Source: G965276675 sp965276675
Lineage (GTDB): Bacteria; Acidobacteriota; Terriglobia; Terriglobales; Acidobacteriaceae
Assembly: GCA_965276675.1 (NCBI GenBank)
Contig: OZ255624.1
Span: 248,001 to 312,000 of the forward strand
Direction of reading: 5' to 3'
DNA length: 64,000 nucleotides
In this document: positions 16,587 through 24,950 of the stretch, piece by piece
How positions within the stretch are numbered: the stretch's first letter is position 1
Layout: each line of letters begins with the position of its first letter
The notes under the pieces: model-generated
Seen by the model: the letters and a program-made list of their open reading frames with translations, nothing else
What the model was told of the DNA's origin: nothing
Databases searched by the model: none
Program-made: the position numbers and the translations under genes

Positions 16587-17333
16587 ATGTCGAAGAAGCT
16601 TACTGGTAAGGTTGCATTGGTCACAGGCGGCTCGCGCGGAATTGGCGCGGCCACAGCACTGGCCCTCGCCGACGAGGACGCGGATGTCGTAATCAGCTAC
16701 ACGGCGGCTGCAGATAAGGCTGCCGAGATTGTCGCGAAGATTGAGGCCAAGGGCGTCCGCGGACTCGCCATCCAGGCCGATCAAGGCAATACCTCTGAGG
16801 CTGAAGGTCTCGTGGCAACTACCGTGTCGAAGTTCGGGAAACTAGACATTCTGGTAAACAACGCCGGTGTATTCGTCAGGGGGGCCGTCGGGGGAGATGT
16901 TGACGCGACAGCCATTGAGCGTCAGAACAAGATCAATGTCGACGGGGTGTTCGCCACCATCCGGGCAGCGGCTAAGGTTCTCCCTGATCACGGCCGCATC
17001 ATAATCATCGGTTCCGGAGCGGGAACGCGTACGGGCTTCAGCGGTGCGGCTGACTACTCTGCAACGAAAGCAGCCGTGAGTGCATTTAGTCGTGTAGCCG
17101 CGCGTGATCTAGCGTCGCGCAACATCACGGTCAACACACTTCAGGCTGGCTTTGTCGACACGGACATGAATCCAGAAACGAGCGGTTGGGCTGCCGCCTG
17201 GATTGCGACGGTGCCGCTCGGACGCTACGGCCGCCCGGAAGAAATCGCTGCGGGAGTTGTGTTTCTCGCCAGTCCCGAGGCCTCTTACGTGACCGGATCG
17301 ATCCTGAATATCGACGGGGGCGTAGGGGCGTAA
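16587..17333 (+). CDS. Short-chain dehydrogenase/reductase (FabG-like)
   Basis: The 248-residue protein has TGGSRGIGAATALALAD, the LDILVNNAGVF block, a catalytic IIIIGSGAG Ser region, YSATKAAVSAFSR and the end SILNIDGGVGA. AAAAGGAGACG precedes the ATG at 16587. It is the last intact gene of the TetR-facing cluster; 17334-17537 holds nothing recognisable. Confidence 0.9.
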   Translation: MSKKLTGKVALVTGGSRGIGAATALALADEDADVVISYTAAADKAAEIVAKIEAKGVRGLAIQADQGNTSEAEGLVATTVSKFGKLDILVNNAGVFVRGAVGGDVDATAIERQNKINVDGVFATIRAAAKVLPDHGRIIIIGSGAGTRTGFSGAADYSATKAAVSAFSRVAARDLASRNITVNTLQAGFVDTDMNPETSGWAAAWIATVPLGRYGRPEEIAAGVVFLASPEASYVTGSILNIDGGVGA

Positions 17334-17537
17334 GCGACAAGCCAGCCCACCTTCCACAAGGGATCGTTTGTGGAGAAGTAAACTGAAGCGGTCGTTTCAG
17401 AAAGTACAACTGAATTGCTTTGTGCTAGAAGGTAGCTTCCGAGCTGCCGGCGATCCATTAGAGAATCGAACGTATTGCTTCGCGAAGCTATCAGAGCGCC
17501 ACCCAAAATCTCGTAATACCGCTTCGGCCGCGTATTG

Positions 17538-18290
17538 TCATTTCCTGAGAGGATGGCAGAACTCTCGTAGGTCGGCGGCCAGCAGATCAGGCACCTCTAG
17601 CGCCGCAAAATGTCCACCGCGCTCGAACTCGGTCCAGCGCTCGATGTTGAAGTATCGCTCTGCAAATTGGCGTGGTGGCGGGAGGATGTCCTTGGCGAAG
17701 CGAGCATATCCAGTCCGGATCGGCACATACGTGGATACCGCTGCATCGGGATGATGAGCTTTCTCGTAATAGAAGCGGCATCGATGAACCAATCGTCTGC
17801 GTTACCCAGAAGATCATGACGTTCGTTAGCAGTTCGTCTTTCGTGAAGATCTTCTCTAGATGTCCGTGCGCGTCAGTCCATGCATTGAACTTCTCGACTA
17901 TCCACGCCAACAGGCCCACGGGAGAGTCGTTCAGGCTCTAATTGAGCGTTTGCGGCTTGGTCGCGTGAATGTGAGTAAACGCGCCCTCTTCCTTCTCCCA
18001 GCTTTGGCCTTTCATCAGGTATTCGCGCTCTAGGACGGACAGATCATCTGGCTTCGTCTGCTGCGCATGCTGAGGAGGCACGTTGGTCACGTGAACTGAT
18101 AGAAGGAGTTCCGGGTGGCGTAAGCCGAGTTGCTCCGTGATACTTGCGCCGAAATCGCCCCCATGCGCCACAAATTTGCTGTAGCCGAGCACGTAGGTCA
18201 TCAGCTTCGCAAAGAGATCTGCGGTGCTCACCGTATCGGTGACTGAAACCGGTGCAACGGACGCCGAGAACCTAGCCTGCCAGCTAAATC
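17538..18290 (-). pseudogene. Epoxide hydrolase (EHN-type), N-truncated, with nonsense and frameshifts
   Basis: Three consecutive pieces make an epoxide hydrolase: FAKLMTYVLGYSKFVAHGGDFG with the Asp nucleophile, then LNDSPVGLLAWIVEKFNAWTD, then GHFAALEVPDLLAADLREF with the histidine. After KPQTLN a TAG (about 17938-17940) replaces a residue where relatives have Tyr. A one-base insertion near 17784 shifts the last third, and another missing base near 18270 separates LAGLGFSAS from the rest. The N-terminal EHN domain is lost at a joint with the integrase remnant around 18290. Confidence 0.8.
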
Positions 18291-18292
18291 GT

Positions 18293-19170
18293 TCATGAGT
18301 CTCCTGCAAGATCCCTAAGCTCCTCAAATATCAAGCGAACTTGCTTGGACAGGTACACCGTATGAGGTTTGCCCGTCTTTCGAGTGAGTCTCCGGAATCA
18401 GCCATTCGTGGCTGTCGAACTGGATGTCCTCCCACCGCGCGTGGAGCAGCTCAGATTTTTGCACTAGCGTGAGCAGGATGATGTGCAGCGCCAGCTTGAA
18501 CTGGCGACAGATGTTCGACCGGTAGAGACCTTGGAAGTAGCAGCGGATTCGTCAGGCGTAAGGGCACGAGTGCGGGGCCGGGCACGAGTGATGAAGCGGG
18601 TCGGTGTCGCATGCGCAGGATTGATCGTCACGAGTCGGCACACAACGGCGTAGTCGAAGATGCGCTTCAGCAGGTTGCGAAGCTGAGCGGCGGCCGCCTC
18701 AAAGCCATTGTCACGCTTCCAGAAGACAAGCTGTTGCACCTCCTGCGCCGTCACGTCCCGCATGGACGTGGAACCGAAAGTCGGGTAGATCTCCTTTTCG
18801 AGATAACGGCGAAGCTGAGTGGCATCCTTTCTGTCCTTCTGAATTACCTCTTTGAAGTAGCGTTCGCAGAAGTCCCTCACAGTCGTCGCACTCGCCAGGG
18901 CGACCTTCCCAAGTTGTTTCTGACGAGCTGGCGATTCGCCCCGGAACACGACCATCGCAAACTCGTCGCGCTTCGTGCGAGCCTCTTTGAGACTGAGCAA
19001 CGGGTACTGACCAAGAGAAACCTTCTCGGTCTTGCCTTTGAACTGATAGCGATAACGCCAACTCGCGATGCCCGTAGGCATCACCTCAAGATCCAGCCCC
19101 TTCCATCAGCGACCGCGTAGCGGCTTTCGCGGGGCTTCAGGTGCTTTATCTGTGCCTCCGTCAACGGCAT
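18293..19170 (-). pseudogene. int: Tyrosine-recombinase integrase (DUF4102 type), frameshifted, lacking its catalytic end
   Basis: Starting at an ATG at 19170, LTEAQIKHLKPRESRYAVAD and SWRYRYQFKGKTEKVSLGQY form the arm-binding domain, followed by the core-binding segment with TVRDFCERYFKEVIQK and the start of the catalytic domain (LTLVQKSELLHARWEDIQF, THTVYLSKQVRLIFEELR). Single-base changes near 19100, 18535 and 18390 break the frame. The sequence ends at LRDLAGDS, before the HxxR and Tyr active-site boxes. Its position next to the mnmE 3' end, reading away from it, matches integrases that use trmE/mnmE as target. It cannot be active. Confidence 0.88.
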
Positions 19171-19183
19171 TCAGTCCACAGCT

Positions 19184-19242
19184 TTGTCCACCGGGCGTGT
19201 TCAATCTTGTCCACTCGGCAAAGTGTGCACCTCAGTGGACAA
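19184..19242. promoter_or_regulatory. Right-end arm-type integrase sites (three TTGTCCAC repeats)
   Basis: TTGTCCACC (19184-19192), TTGTCCACT (19207-19215) and AGTGGACAA (19234-19242, the inverted copy) lie between the integrase start and the mnmE-end attachment repeat. The last two form a 9-bp inverted repeat around 18 bases. The same octamer lies inside the left end, which favours integrase arm sites over DnaA boxes. The rest of 19171-19344 holds no gene. Confidence 0.55.
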
Positions 19243-19344
19243 CAATCGATGCAGCTTGGCTTGGATTCGCGAGGACTACTAAATGCCGATTATTCCGTAA
19301 ACTCGGCGGTTTCTGGATTTCCTCGGTATCGCCTGGAACGGCTC

Positions 19345-20856
19345 TTACTTGCCGATGCAGAAGGTGGAGAAGATCCGGTTCAGGATGTCATCAGCCGTTG
19401 TTTCGCCGGTCAGGCTGTCCAGCTGCTTCAGGGCTGCATAAAGGTCCAGCAGCAGCATCTCGTGCGGCGTATGTAGCGGTATCGACTCCCGGGCTTTTGC
19501 TAGCGATTCCAGGCACCCGGCCACCGCCTCGTAGTGCCGCAGGCTGGTCAGCATCCCGCTGCTCGCCTCCGCTCCAGGGCCTCGCACCAGCCGCAGGATC
19601 TCCCCTCGCAACTCCGCAACACCCTCGCCCGTCTGCGCGGAGGTCGCCACCAGACTGCCAGCTCCGGACTTGCCAGCCCCTGATTTGCCTGCTACAGATT
19701 TGCCAGCTGCAGTAAGCTGCGTGCGATCCCAGCCGGCCGGCAACAGATCTACCTTGTTCAGCACCGCGATGCTGCGTCGCGCAGCCAGTCCCGCGAGTAG
19801 CTCCGTCTCCTGAGCACTCAACCGCAATTCGTTGCCCTGCAGTCCGTTCCCTTCGACTGCCACGCCCGCATCGAGCACCACCAGCACCACATCGGCATCG
19901 GCCATGGCGGTATGCGTCTTGCGGATCCCGATTGCCTCTACCTCGTCCTCGGTCTCGCGCAGGCCCGCCGTATCTACCAGCTGGACGGGTATTCCGCCAA
20001 TTGACACCGTTTCTGTTACAAGATCACGCGTCGTCCCCGGCACCGCGGTCACAATCGCCCGTTCCCGCTCGATCAGCCGGTTAAAGAGTGAAGACTTTCC
20101 GGCATTCGGCCGGCCCACGATCGCCAGCGTCAGCCCCGCGTGCACCAGCCGGCCCTCGTCAAAGCTCGCCACTACCGGCGCAAGCGCCGTCTCCAGTATC
20201 AAGATCCGCGCGGAGATCTCTGCCTCCGGCGTGATCTCCACATCATCTTCAGCGAAATCAATTCCCGCTTCAAGCAGCGTGATCAGCGCCACTAAATCTT
20301 CTTTGATCGGCTGTACCCGCGCCGAGAGCGCGCCACCCATCTGCTCGGTGGCCACACGTGCCTGGTAGAGCGTCTGCGCCTCGATCAGGTCGCGCACCGC
20401 CTCGGCCTGCGTCAGATCAATGCGGCCACTCAAGAAGGCGCGCTCGGTAAACTCACCTGGCCGCGCCAGCCGTGCTCCGCCCGCCATCGCCCGGCGCACC
20501 AGCAGGTCGAGCACCACGGGCGAACCGTGCGCCGCGATCTCTACCACATCCTCACCGGTATAGGAATTGGGTGCGGCAAAGAGCGTGACGATTGCTTCGT
20601 CCAGCCGGGCCTCATCGAGCCGGGGGCCCTCTTCCGGTATTTCCACAGACAGTACCTCGCCAAAACGTGCCTGTGCATGTGACAAAGGGGCGCGCAGCCG
20701 CAGCAAGGGGGCGGCGATCGTCTGCGCCAGCGGCCCGGAGAGCCGCACGATGCCAATGCCGCCGCGCCCCGGCGGCGTGGAGATGGCCACAATGGTTTCG
20801 GCGGAAAGCGCCTCGCCCCGGGCTAGAGCGCCAGCGACGAGCGGGTCAGGCTGCAT
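19345..20856 (-). CDS. mnmE: tRNA modification GTPase MnmE (TrmE)
   Basis: The 503-residue protein has the formyl-THF-binding N-domain (VAISTPPGRGGIGIVRLSG), a G domain with GRPNAGKSSLFNRL, VPGTTRD, DTAGLRET and NKVD, and the conserved C-terminal FCIGK, where Cys acts in catalysis. With MnmG it installs cmnm5U at the tRNA wobble base. Unusual is a pentapeptide repeat between the NKVD and the end of the G domain: AAGKSVAGKSGAGKSGAGS (about 19654-19711), low-complexity copies that look like P-loops. The 3' end contains the attachment repeat of the neighbouring element, so the final codons may come from it while the product stays intact. Confidence 0.97.
   Translation of the reverse strand: MQPDPLVAGALARGEALSAETIVAISTPPGRGGIGIVRLSGPLAQTIAAPLLRLRAPLSHAQARFGEVLSVEIPEEGPRLDEARLDEAIVTLFAAPNSYTGEDVVEIAAHGSPVVLDLLVRRAMAGGARLARPGEFTERAFLSGRIDLTQAEAVRDLIEAQTLYQARVATEQMGGALSARVQPIKEDLVALITLLEAGIDFAEDDVEITPEAEISARILILETALAPVVASFDEGRLVHAGLTLAIVGRPNAGKSSLFNRLIERERAIVTAVPGTTRDLVTETVSIGGIPVQLVDTAGLRETEDEVEAIGIRKTHTAMADADVVLVVLDAGVAVEGNGLQGNELRLSAQETELLAGLAARRSIAVLNKVDLLPAGWDRTQLTAAGKSVAGKSGAGKSGAGSLVATSAQTGEGVAELRGEILRLVRGPGAEASSGMLTSLRHYEAVAGCLESLAKARESIPLHTPHEMLLLDLYAALKQLDSLTGETTADDILNRIFSTFCIGK
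19353..19381. other. Right attachment repeat (attR) within the mnmE 3' end
   Basis: CGATGCAGAAGGTGGAG at 19353-19369 and CCGGTTC at 19375-19381 repeat 4049-4065 and 4071-4077. On the coding strand it spans the codons for the conserved C-terminal STFCI of MnmE. This is the chromosomal target reconstituted by the incoming element. Confidence 0.8.
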
Positions 20857-20879
20857 GCGGGAAGTGAAGCAGCGGTGCT

Positions 20880-21542
20880 CTAACGGCGGCCACGGCCACC
20901 GGAGTGCCTGTCGTCGTTACCGTAACCGCCTGGGCGACCGCGGCCACCGGATCGACCGCCACCCGGACGCCCGCTGCCCGAGCGTCCTCTAGGTCCGCCA
21001 CGGCTGCTGCGGAAGTCGCTGCGCGACGGCGCCACGGGCCGCTTGTCGCCTTTGCGATACACGACTACGAAACGTTGCAGTCCCTCGCCGCTGCTTTCAG
21101 TCTCCAGATCGTCAAAGGACCGAAACGCCAGGTGCAACATCCGGCGCTCGCGTGAGCTCATCGGCTGAAAACTGTAAGGCGTGCCGCTGCTGCGTACCCG
21201 CTCCGCAGCAGCTTCGGCAGCCATACGCATCTCGCGAGCGCGGATCGCCTTGAAGTTGTCGGCATCGAATGAGATCCGGTCATGCTCCTCGGGATCGAGC
21301 CGCACCATCTTGGCCGCGATGTGCTCGAGTGCCCGCAACAGTTCGCCATTGCGCTGCGTGACTAGCGTGGCATCCGGCCCGCTGATCTCGACATAGATCT
21401 CCCGCGCCTCCAGCCCATCCGGGTCGGCGGCGCCCGCACCAGCGGTGATGCGGTATTTCAGGCGCAAACCGCCGGTCGTCGTCAGCAGCTTCAAAAATCC
21501 GGCAATGGTGTTGGCGGCCGCGCGATAGTCTTCGATCGGCAT
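20880..21542 (-). CDS. jag: Jag/KhpB-type RNA-binding protein (KH-R3H) with RG-rich tail
   Basis: The 220-residue protein has a KH-like region (residues about 1-75), the R3H signature region SFQPMSSRERRMLHLAFRSF and a C-terminal low-complexity tail rich in Arg and Gly (GGPRGRSGSGRPGGGRSGG). It lies between mnmE and yidC, the usual jag position. Jag/KhpB proteins bind RNA and affect cell elongation. The start at 21542 (MPIEDYRAA) is taken because longer versions begin in a dispersed repeat. The RG tail is unusual and suggests extra RNA binding. Confidence 0.85.
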   Translation of the reverse strand: MPIEDYRAAANTIAGFLKLLTTTGGLRLKYRITAGAGAADPDGLEAREIYVEISGPDATLVTQRNGELLRALEHIAAKMVRLDPEEHDRISFDADNFKAIRAREMRMAAEAAAERVRSSGTPYSFQPMSSRERRMLHLAFRSFDDLETESSGEGLQRFVVVYRKGDKRPVAPSRSDFRSSRGGPRGRSGSGRPGGGRSGGRGRPGGYGNDDRHSGGRGRR

Positions 21543-21569
21543 ATGTTTTTCTTGCTCCTCTATCAACTT

Positions 21570-21625
21570 TGTCATCCCGACCGGAATTGCGCCTGGCATC
21601 AACGGAGCGGAGGGATCTGCTGTCT
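21570..21625. repeat. Dispersed intergenic repeat (GTCATCCCGACCGGA...GGGATCTGCTGT)
   Basis: The segment begins GTCATCCCGACCGGAATTG and ends GGAGCGGAGGGATCTGCTGT, between jag and yidC. Close copies lie at 28771-28830, a partial copy at 28728-28770 and an inverted one at 28684-28718. The two ends are partly complementary in the whole set, as in REP-like elements. Confidence 0.75.
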
Positions 21626-21649
21626 TACCCCTCCACCAACAGACATGCT

Positions 21650-23491
21650 CTATCGGCGTGCGACAGCGGGTTTTCCTAATTTTTTGAGCGCCCGTTTTGC
21701 GGCCAGTTCACGCATCTGTTTACCCATCCCGGTTCGGTTCATCACAATCTGCGTGCCGGTGTTGATCAGGTTGCCGGCCGCCCAGTAGAGCGAGATGCCA
21801 GCTGCAAAGTTCCACATCATAAAGCCAAAGAAAACCGGCATCATGAAGGCCATCATCTTTTGCTGCGCCGGATCCATACCCGGAGAGGGCGAGAGGAACT
21901 GCAGTGTGAACATCGAGATGATGACGACTATAGGCAAAATATGCAGCGGGTCCGGCGTCGCCAGGTCATGGAGCCACGCCCAATGCGCCTGGCGCAGTTC
22001 AATCACGTTCTGCAGCATACGATAGAAGCCATAGAGCAGCGGATATTGGATCAGCATAGGCAGGCAGCCGCCAAACATATTGACGCCCTCGCGCTGCTGC
22101 AGTGCCATGATCTCCTTGTTCATATCCTGCCGGCGCGGATCGGTCGCCTTGTACTTCTTGTACTTCTCCTTGATGACCGCCATCTCCGGTTGTACGCGCT
22201 GCATCTTCAGCGCGGACTTCATCATTTGTACTCGCGTCGGTAGCATGGCCAGGTTGAGCACCAGCGTCAGCAGCAGGATCGCCCAGCCCCAGTTACCCAC
22301 GATGTGGTCATAGGTGAACTTCAAGATCAAAAACAGCGGCTTGGCGATAAACCCGAGCCAGCCAAAATTTAGGATCGGTTCGATATTCGGACCGGTCTGC
22401 GTGCCGTTTAGCGCCGTCGCGCGCACCGAGTTCAACACGTCGATAACCTTGGGCCCGGCAAAGACGCGCAACGAGCTGTGTCCAGTGGTCGAACCCATTG
22501 CCGCACCCAGAACAGAGGCGCTGTCCATGCCACTCTCCGGCTTCTTCGGATCGCGCGGAATGGTCAGCTGATTGTGGAGACTCACCATGCTCGCGTCATC
22601 CGGAGCGTCCGGCAGGAAGATCGCACCGAAGTACTGATCGCTTACGCCCGCGTAGTCGAAGGCCCCATTCTGCGTCTGCCCGCTAGAAACCTTCTTCGGC
22701 GCAATGTGGTCGAATTTGCCGCCCTGCGAGGTATCCAGCTGCGAGCTGGCAAACTCGGGAAGAGTCGACTGATCGCCAAAGCCCGAAGGCCATGCCACCA
22801 GCGCCGCCACTCCGCTGCCGTTATTCGTAACCGCAGTTGCGACGTGAATTACATACGTCGAATCGAAGCGGAAGCTCTTCTTCGCCACCAGGCCACCGCT
22901 GGCATAGGTAAAGCTCAGCTCCGCCGGAGCTCCGCCGGAAACACTGACCGGTCCCGTTGCGGATGGAACGTAGAGCGCCTCGTTCAGCTTGCCGCGCAGC
23001 CCAGCGTCATAGGTGTAGAGCGACATCGGATACCCGAACTTCGCTGCCGCCGGCGCGTTCACCAGATCGAGCGACTTGCCGGCCCCGTCCTTGTATCTCT
23101 TCAGAACCCAGGACTTTACCTGCGCCCCACGGTTTGAAAAGACGATGCGGTAAAGCTCATTCTCCACCGTCGTGGTCTGCTCGCTTTGCGCCTGCTGAAC
23201 TTCGCCCCCAGAGCCTGTGCCTGCAGCGCTGGAAGCGGCAGTGCCCGAGACTGGAGTGCTCGAAGCTGAAGTTGCACCCGCTCCAGCGACCGCACCCGCA
23301 CCTGACGCGGTTCCGGCGGCCATTCCTCCTTGCGCCGCCACGGGCTGCTTCTGCACCGGTGGCACGGCCTTCTTGGGCATCAGGAACTTCATACCCAGAA
23401 ACATGACCAGGAAGACAAGCGAAAAAATGAGAAATGAGCGGGAGTCCTGCTTGCCACCGCCCGGCTGGTTCGGATTGCGAATCTCTGCCAA
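21650..23491 (-). CDS. yidC: Membrane protein insertase YidC
   Basis: The 613-residue protein has an N-terminal membrane anchor (FLIFSLVFLVMFLGMKFLMP), an Ala/Gly/Ser-rich linker, a large periplasmic domain (ENELYRIVFSNRGAQVKSWV onward) and a C-terminal 60KD_IMP domain (GNWGWAILLLTLVLNLAMLP, RVQMMKSALKMQRVQPEM) with five membrane segments including the KYK cytoplasmic hairpin. It inserts proteins into the inner membrane with or without SecYEG. It lies in the conserved rpmH-rnpA-yidD-yidC-jag-mnmE order. Confidence 0.97.
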   Translation of the reverse strand: MAEIRNPNQPGGGKQDSRSFLIFSLVFLVMFLGMKFLMPKKAVPPVQKQPVAAQGGMAAGTASGAGAVAGAGATSASSTPVSGTAASSAAGTGSGGEVQQAQSEQTTTVENELYRIVFSNRGAQVKSWVLKRYKDGAGKSLDLVNAPAAAKFGYPMSLYTYDAGLRGKLNEALYVPSATGPVSVSGGAPAELSFTYASGGLVAKKSFRFDSTYVIHVATAVTNNGSGVAALVAWPSGFGDQSTLPEFASSQLDTSQGGKFDHIAPKKVSSGQTQNGAFDYAGVSDQYFGAIFLPDAPDDASMVSLHNQLTIPRDPKKPESGMDSASVLGAAMGSTTGHSSLRVFAGPKVIDVLNSVRATALNGTQTGPNIEPILNFGWLGFIAKPLFLILKFTYDHIVGNWGWAILLLTLVLNLAMLPTRVQMMKSALKMQRVQPEMAVIKEKYKKYKATDPRRQDMNKEIMALQQREGVNMFGGCLPMLIQYPLLYGFYRMLQNVIELRQAHWAWLHDLATPDPLHILPIVVIISMFTLQFLSPSPGMDPAQQKMMAFMMPVFFGFMMWNFAAGISLYWAAGNLINTGTQIVMNRTGMGKQMRELAAKRALKKLGKPAVARR

Positions 23492-23563
23492 GAGAAAACT
23501 TCCTATCTAGAATCTGCGAGGGTTCTCTGTGCGCACACTAAACCTGCAGCAACTCTCTGTTGT

Positions 23564-23866
23564 CTATGGTAAATGGAGTGCTTCGGCCTCGGCGTTAAAC
23601 TCCGGGGTGACCCCGTTTCCGGCTCCGTTCGCCGCACCGCAATGAGCCTCCGGCACCGGATCGAAGCCGCCGCGGTGCAGGGGATTGCAGCGCAGCACCC
23701 GGCGGAGCGCCATCAGCGTGCCCCGCACCGGCCCGTGCACGCTCACTGCAATCGCGGCATACTCCGAACACGTCGGCTGGAAGCGGCATCCACCCAAGCC
23801 TCCGGTAATTGCGTGCAGCGTGGGCGAGAGCACCCGCTTATAGAAAAGCAGCAGGGTAGCGGTCAT
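23564..23866 (-). CDS. yidD: Membrane protein insertion efficiency factor YidD
   Basis: The 100-residue protein has the family core FYKRVLSPTLHAITGGLGGC, then RFQPTCSEYA and RVLRCNPLHRGGFDPVP, with conserved cysteines. It associates with the inner membrane and helps insertion with YidC. Its ATG overlaps the rnpA stop (GTATGA), so translation is coupled. Confidence 0.93.
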   Translation of the reverse strand: MTATLLLFYKRVLSPTLHAITGGLGGCRFQPTCSEYAAIAVSVHGPVRGTLMALRRVLRCNPLHRGGFDPVPEAHCGAANGAGNGVTPEFNAEAEALHLP

Positions 23867-24342
23867 ACGCGCGTCTCTGGATTGCGTTTCTCTGGATTGC
23901 GCATCTCTGGACGGCTCGGACGCCGCGCCTCGGCCGTAGCCCGTTCTGGCGCAGGCTGCGCATCCGCACTGGTGCGTCCCTCCGCCTCGATCCTGCGGAA
24001 GATGCGGGCGACCTCGCCTCGGATGGCAGCAAACTCCGCCTCCAGCACCTTGCGTTTCGGATGAAGCACCACATCCACCTGCCCGGTCAGCAGATGAAGA
24101 TTCCCCCGCACTGCCTCGCGCATCCGGCGCTTGATACGATTCCGCTCCACCGACTTGCCCACGGCGCGTCCCGCCGTTAGCCCCACCCGCGGACCGCTCT
24201 CCACCACAGATGGCTGCGCAGCGGCGAAGTACGTCATCAGTCCGGAGAACTGCTTGCGGCTCGCGCCATAGACCCGCTGATAGTCCGCATGTTTATGCAG
24301 ACGCCAGTCGCGACGCCCTTGCTCTTCGCGTACGACATCCAT
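23863..24342 (-). CDS. rnpA: Ribonuclease P protein component
   Basis: The 159-residue protein shows the RnpA core: RLHKHADYQRVYGASRKQFS, GLTAGRAVGKSVERNRIKRR (the RNR signature) and VVLHPKRKVLEAEFAAIRGE. It binds the catalytic RNase P RNA and aids 5' processing of pre-tRNA. It is about 35-40 residues longer than usual because of a charged tail (EARRPSRPEMRNPEKRNPET). A cupin gene lies between it and rpmH, unlike the usual direct junction. Confidence 0.95.
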   Translation of the reverse strand: MDVVREEQGRRDWRLHKHADYQRVYGASRKQFSGLMTYFAAAQPSVVESGPRVGLTAGRAVGKSVERNRIKRRMREAVRGNLHLLTGQVDVVLHPKRKVLEAEFAAIRGEVARIFRRIEAEGRTSADAQPAPERATAEARRPSRPEMRNPEKRNPETRV

Positions 24343-24351
24343 GATCAGACC

Positions 24352-24729
24352 TCAGCGAAGCTGCTCTTCAACGGAGCGCGCCAGGGGTGTCTCGGTCTTG
24401 CCGGCATGTTCGGTCGAGACAGGTTCCACGAGCAGGATATGCGTCTCTTCCGTAGCGGAGGTCGCATGCTGCACCCCTCGCGGAACCACACACATCTCTC
24501 CCTCACATAGGGCGACGGTGCCACCGTCGGAAGCATGGCGATGGATCCGAAGGCAGCCGCGCAAAACCAGGAAGAGCTCATCCTCGTCGGCGTGCGCGTG
24601 CCACGGAAACTCTCCCAGAACCTTAGCGACCTTCACATACTGACCGTTGACCGAGCCGATGACCTTAGGCGACCAGAACTCAGTCAGCCGCGAAAACGCG
24701 TCTCGGAGATGAATAGGCTGGTCCGTCAT
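24352..24729 (-). CDS. Small cupin-domain protein
   Basis: The 125-residue product has both cupin motifs: GEFPWHAHADEDELFLVLRG (motif 1, His-His-Glu) and VPRGVQHATSATEE (motif 2). It matches single-domain metal-binding cupins of unknown substrate. It ends 9 bases before rnpA and begins 65 bases after rpmH, so it is inside a normally uninterrupted ribosomal/RNase P operon. Confidence 0.88.
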   Translation of the reverse strand: MTDQPIHLRDAFSRLTEFWSPKVIGSVNGQYVKVAKVLGEFPWHAHADEDELFLVLRGCLRIHRHASDGGTVALCEGEMCVVPRGVQHATSATEETHILLVEPVSTEHAGKTETPLARSVEEQLR

Positions 24730-24794
24730 GAATGTAGTTGCCGCAACAGATTTGAAGGCTGAGGAATTTCTTGCGGAAGCGGCGCGCGATAGCC

Positions 24795-24950
24795 CTAGTC
24801 GCGATAGCCAGGAGCGACCGAGACGCGATGACGCCCTTTGGCGCGACGGCGCGACAGCACCGCGGCGCCGCTCTTGGTCCTCATGCGCGTACGGAAGCCG
24901 TGCGTCTTAGAGCGGTGGCGGCGGTTGGGTTGAAAGGTGCGCTTGGGCAT
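24795..24950 (-). CDS. rpmH: 50S ribosomal protein L34
   Basis: This short frame encodes 51 residues, MPKRTFQPNRRHRSKTHGFR through RRRAKGRHRVSVAPGYRD, an unmistakable L34. The ATG at 24950 has AGGAG about 10 bases upstream. L34 is one of the last proteins to join the large subunit. It heads the rpmH-cupin-rnpA-yidD-yidC run. Confidence 0.97.
   Translation of the reverse strand: MPKRTFQPNRRHRSKTHGFRTRMRTKSGAAVLSRRRAKGRHRVSVAPGYRD

Noticed and set aside
19184..19242. Reading the TTGTCCAC cluster as a DnaA-box cluster (oriC)
   Set aside because: The motif resembles actinobacterial DnaA boxes, but similar copies also lie inside the left end of the element, and the cluster lies between the integrase start and its attachment repeat. 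Arm-type sites explain this better.
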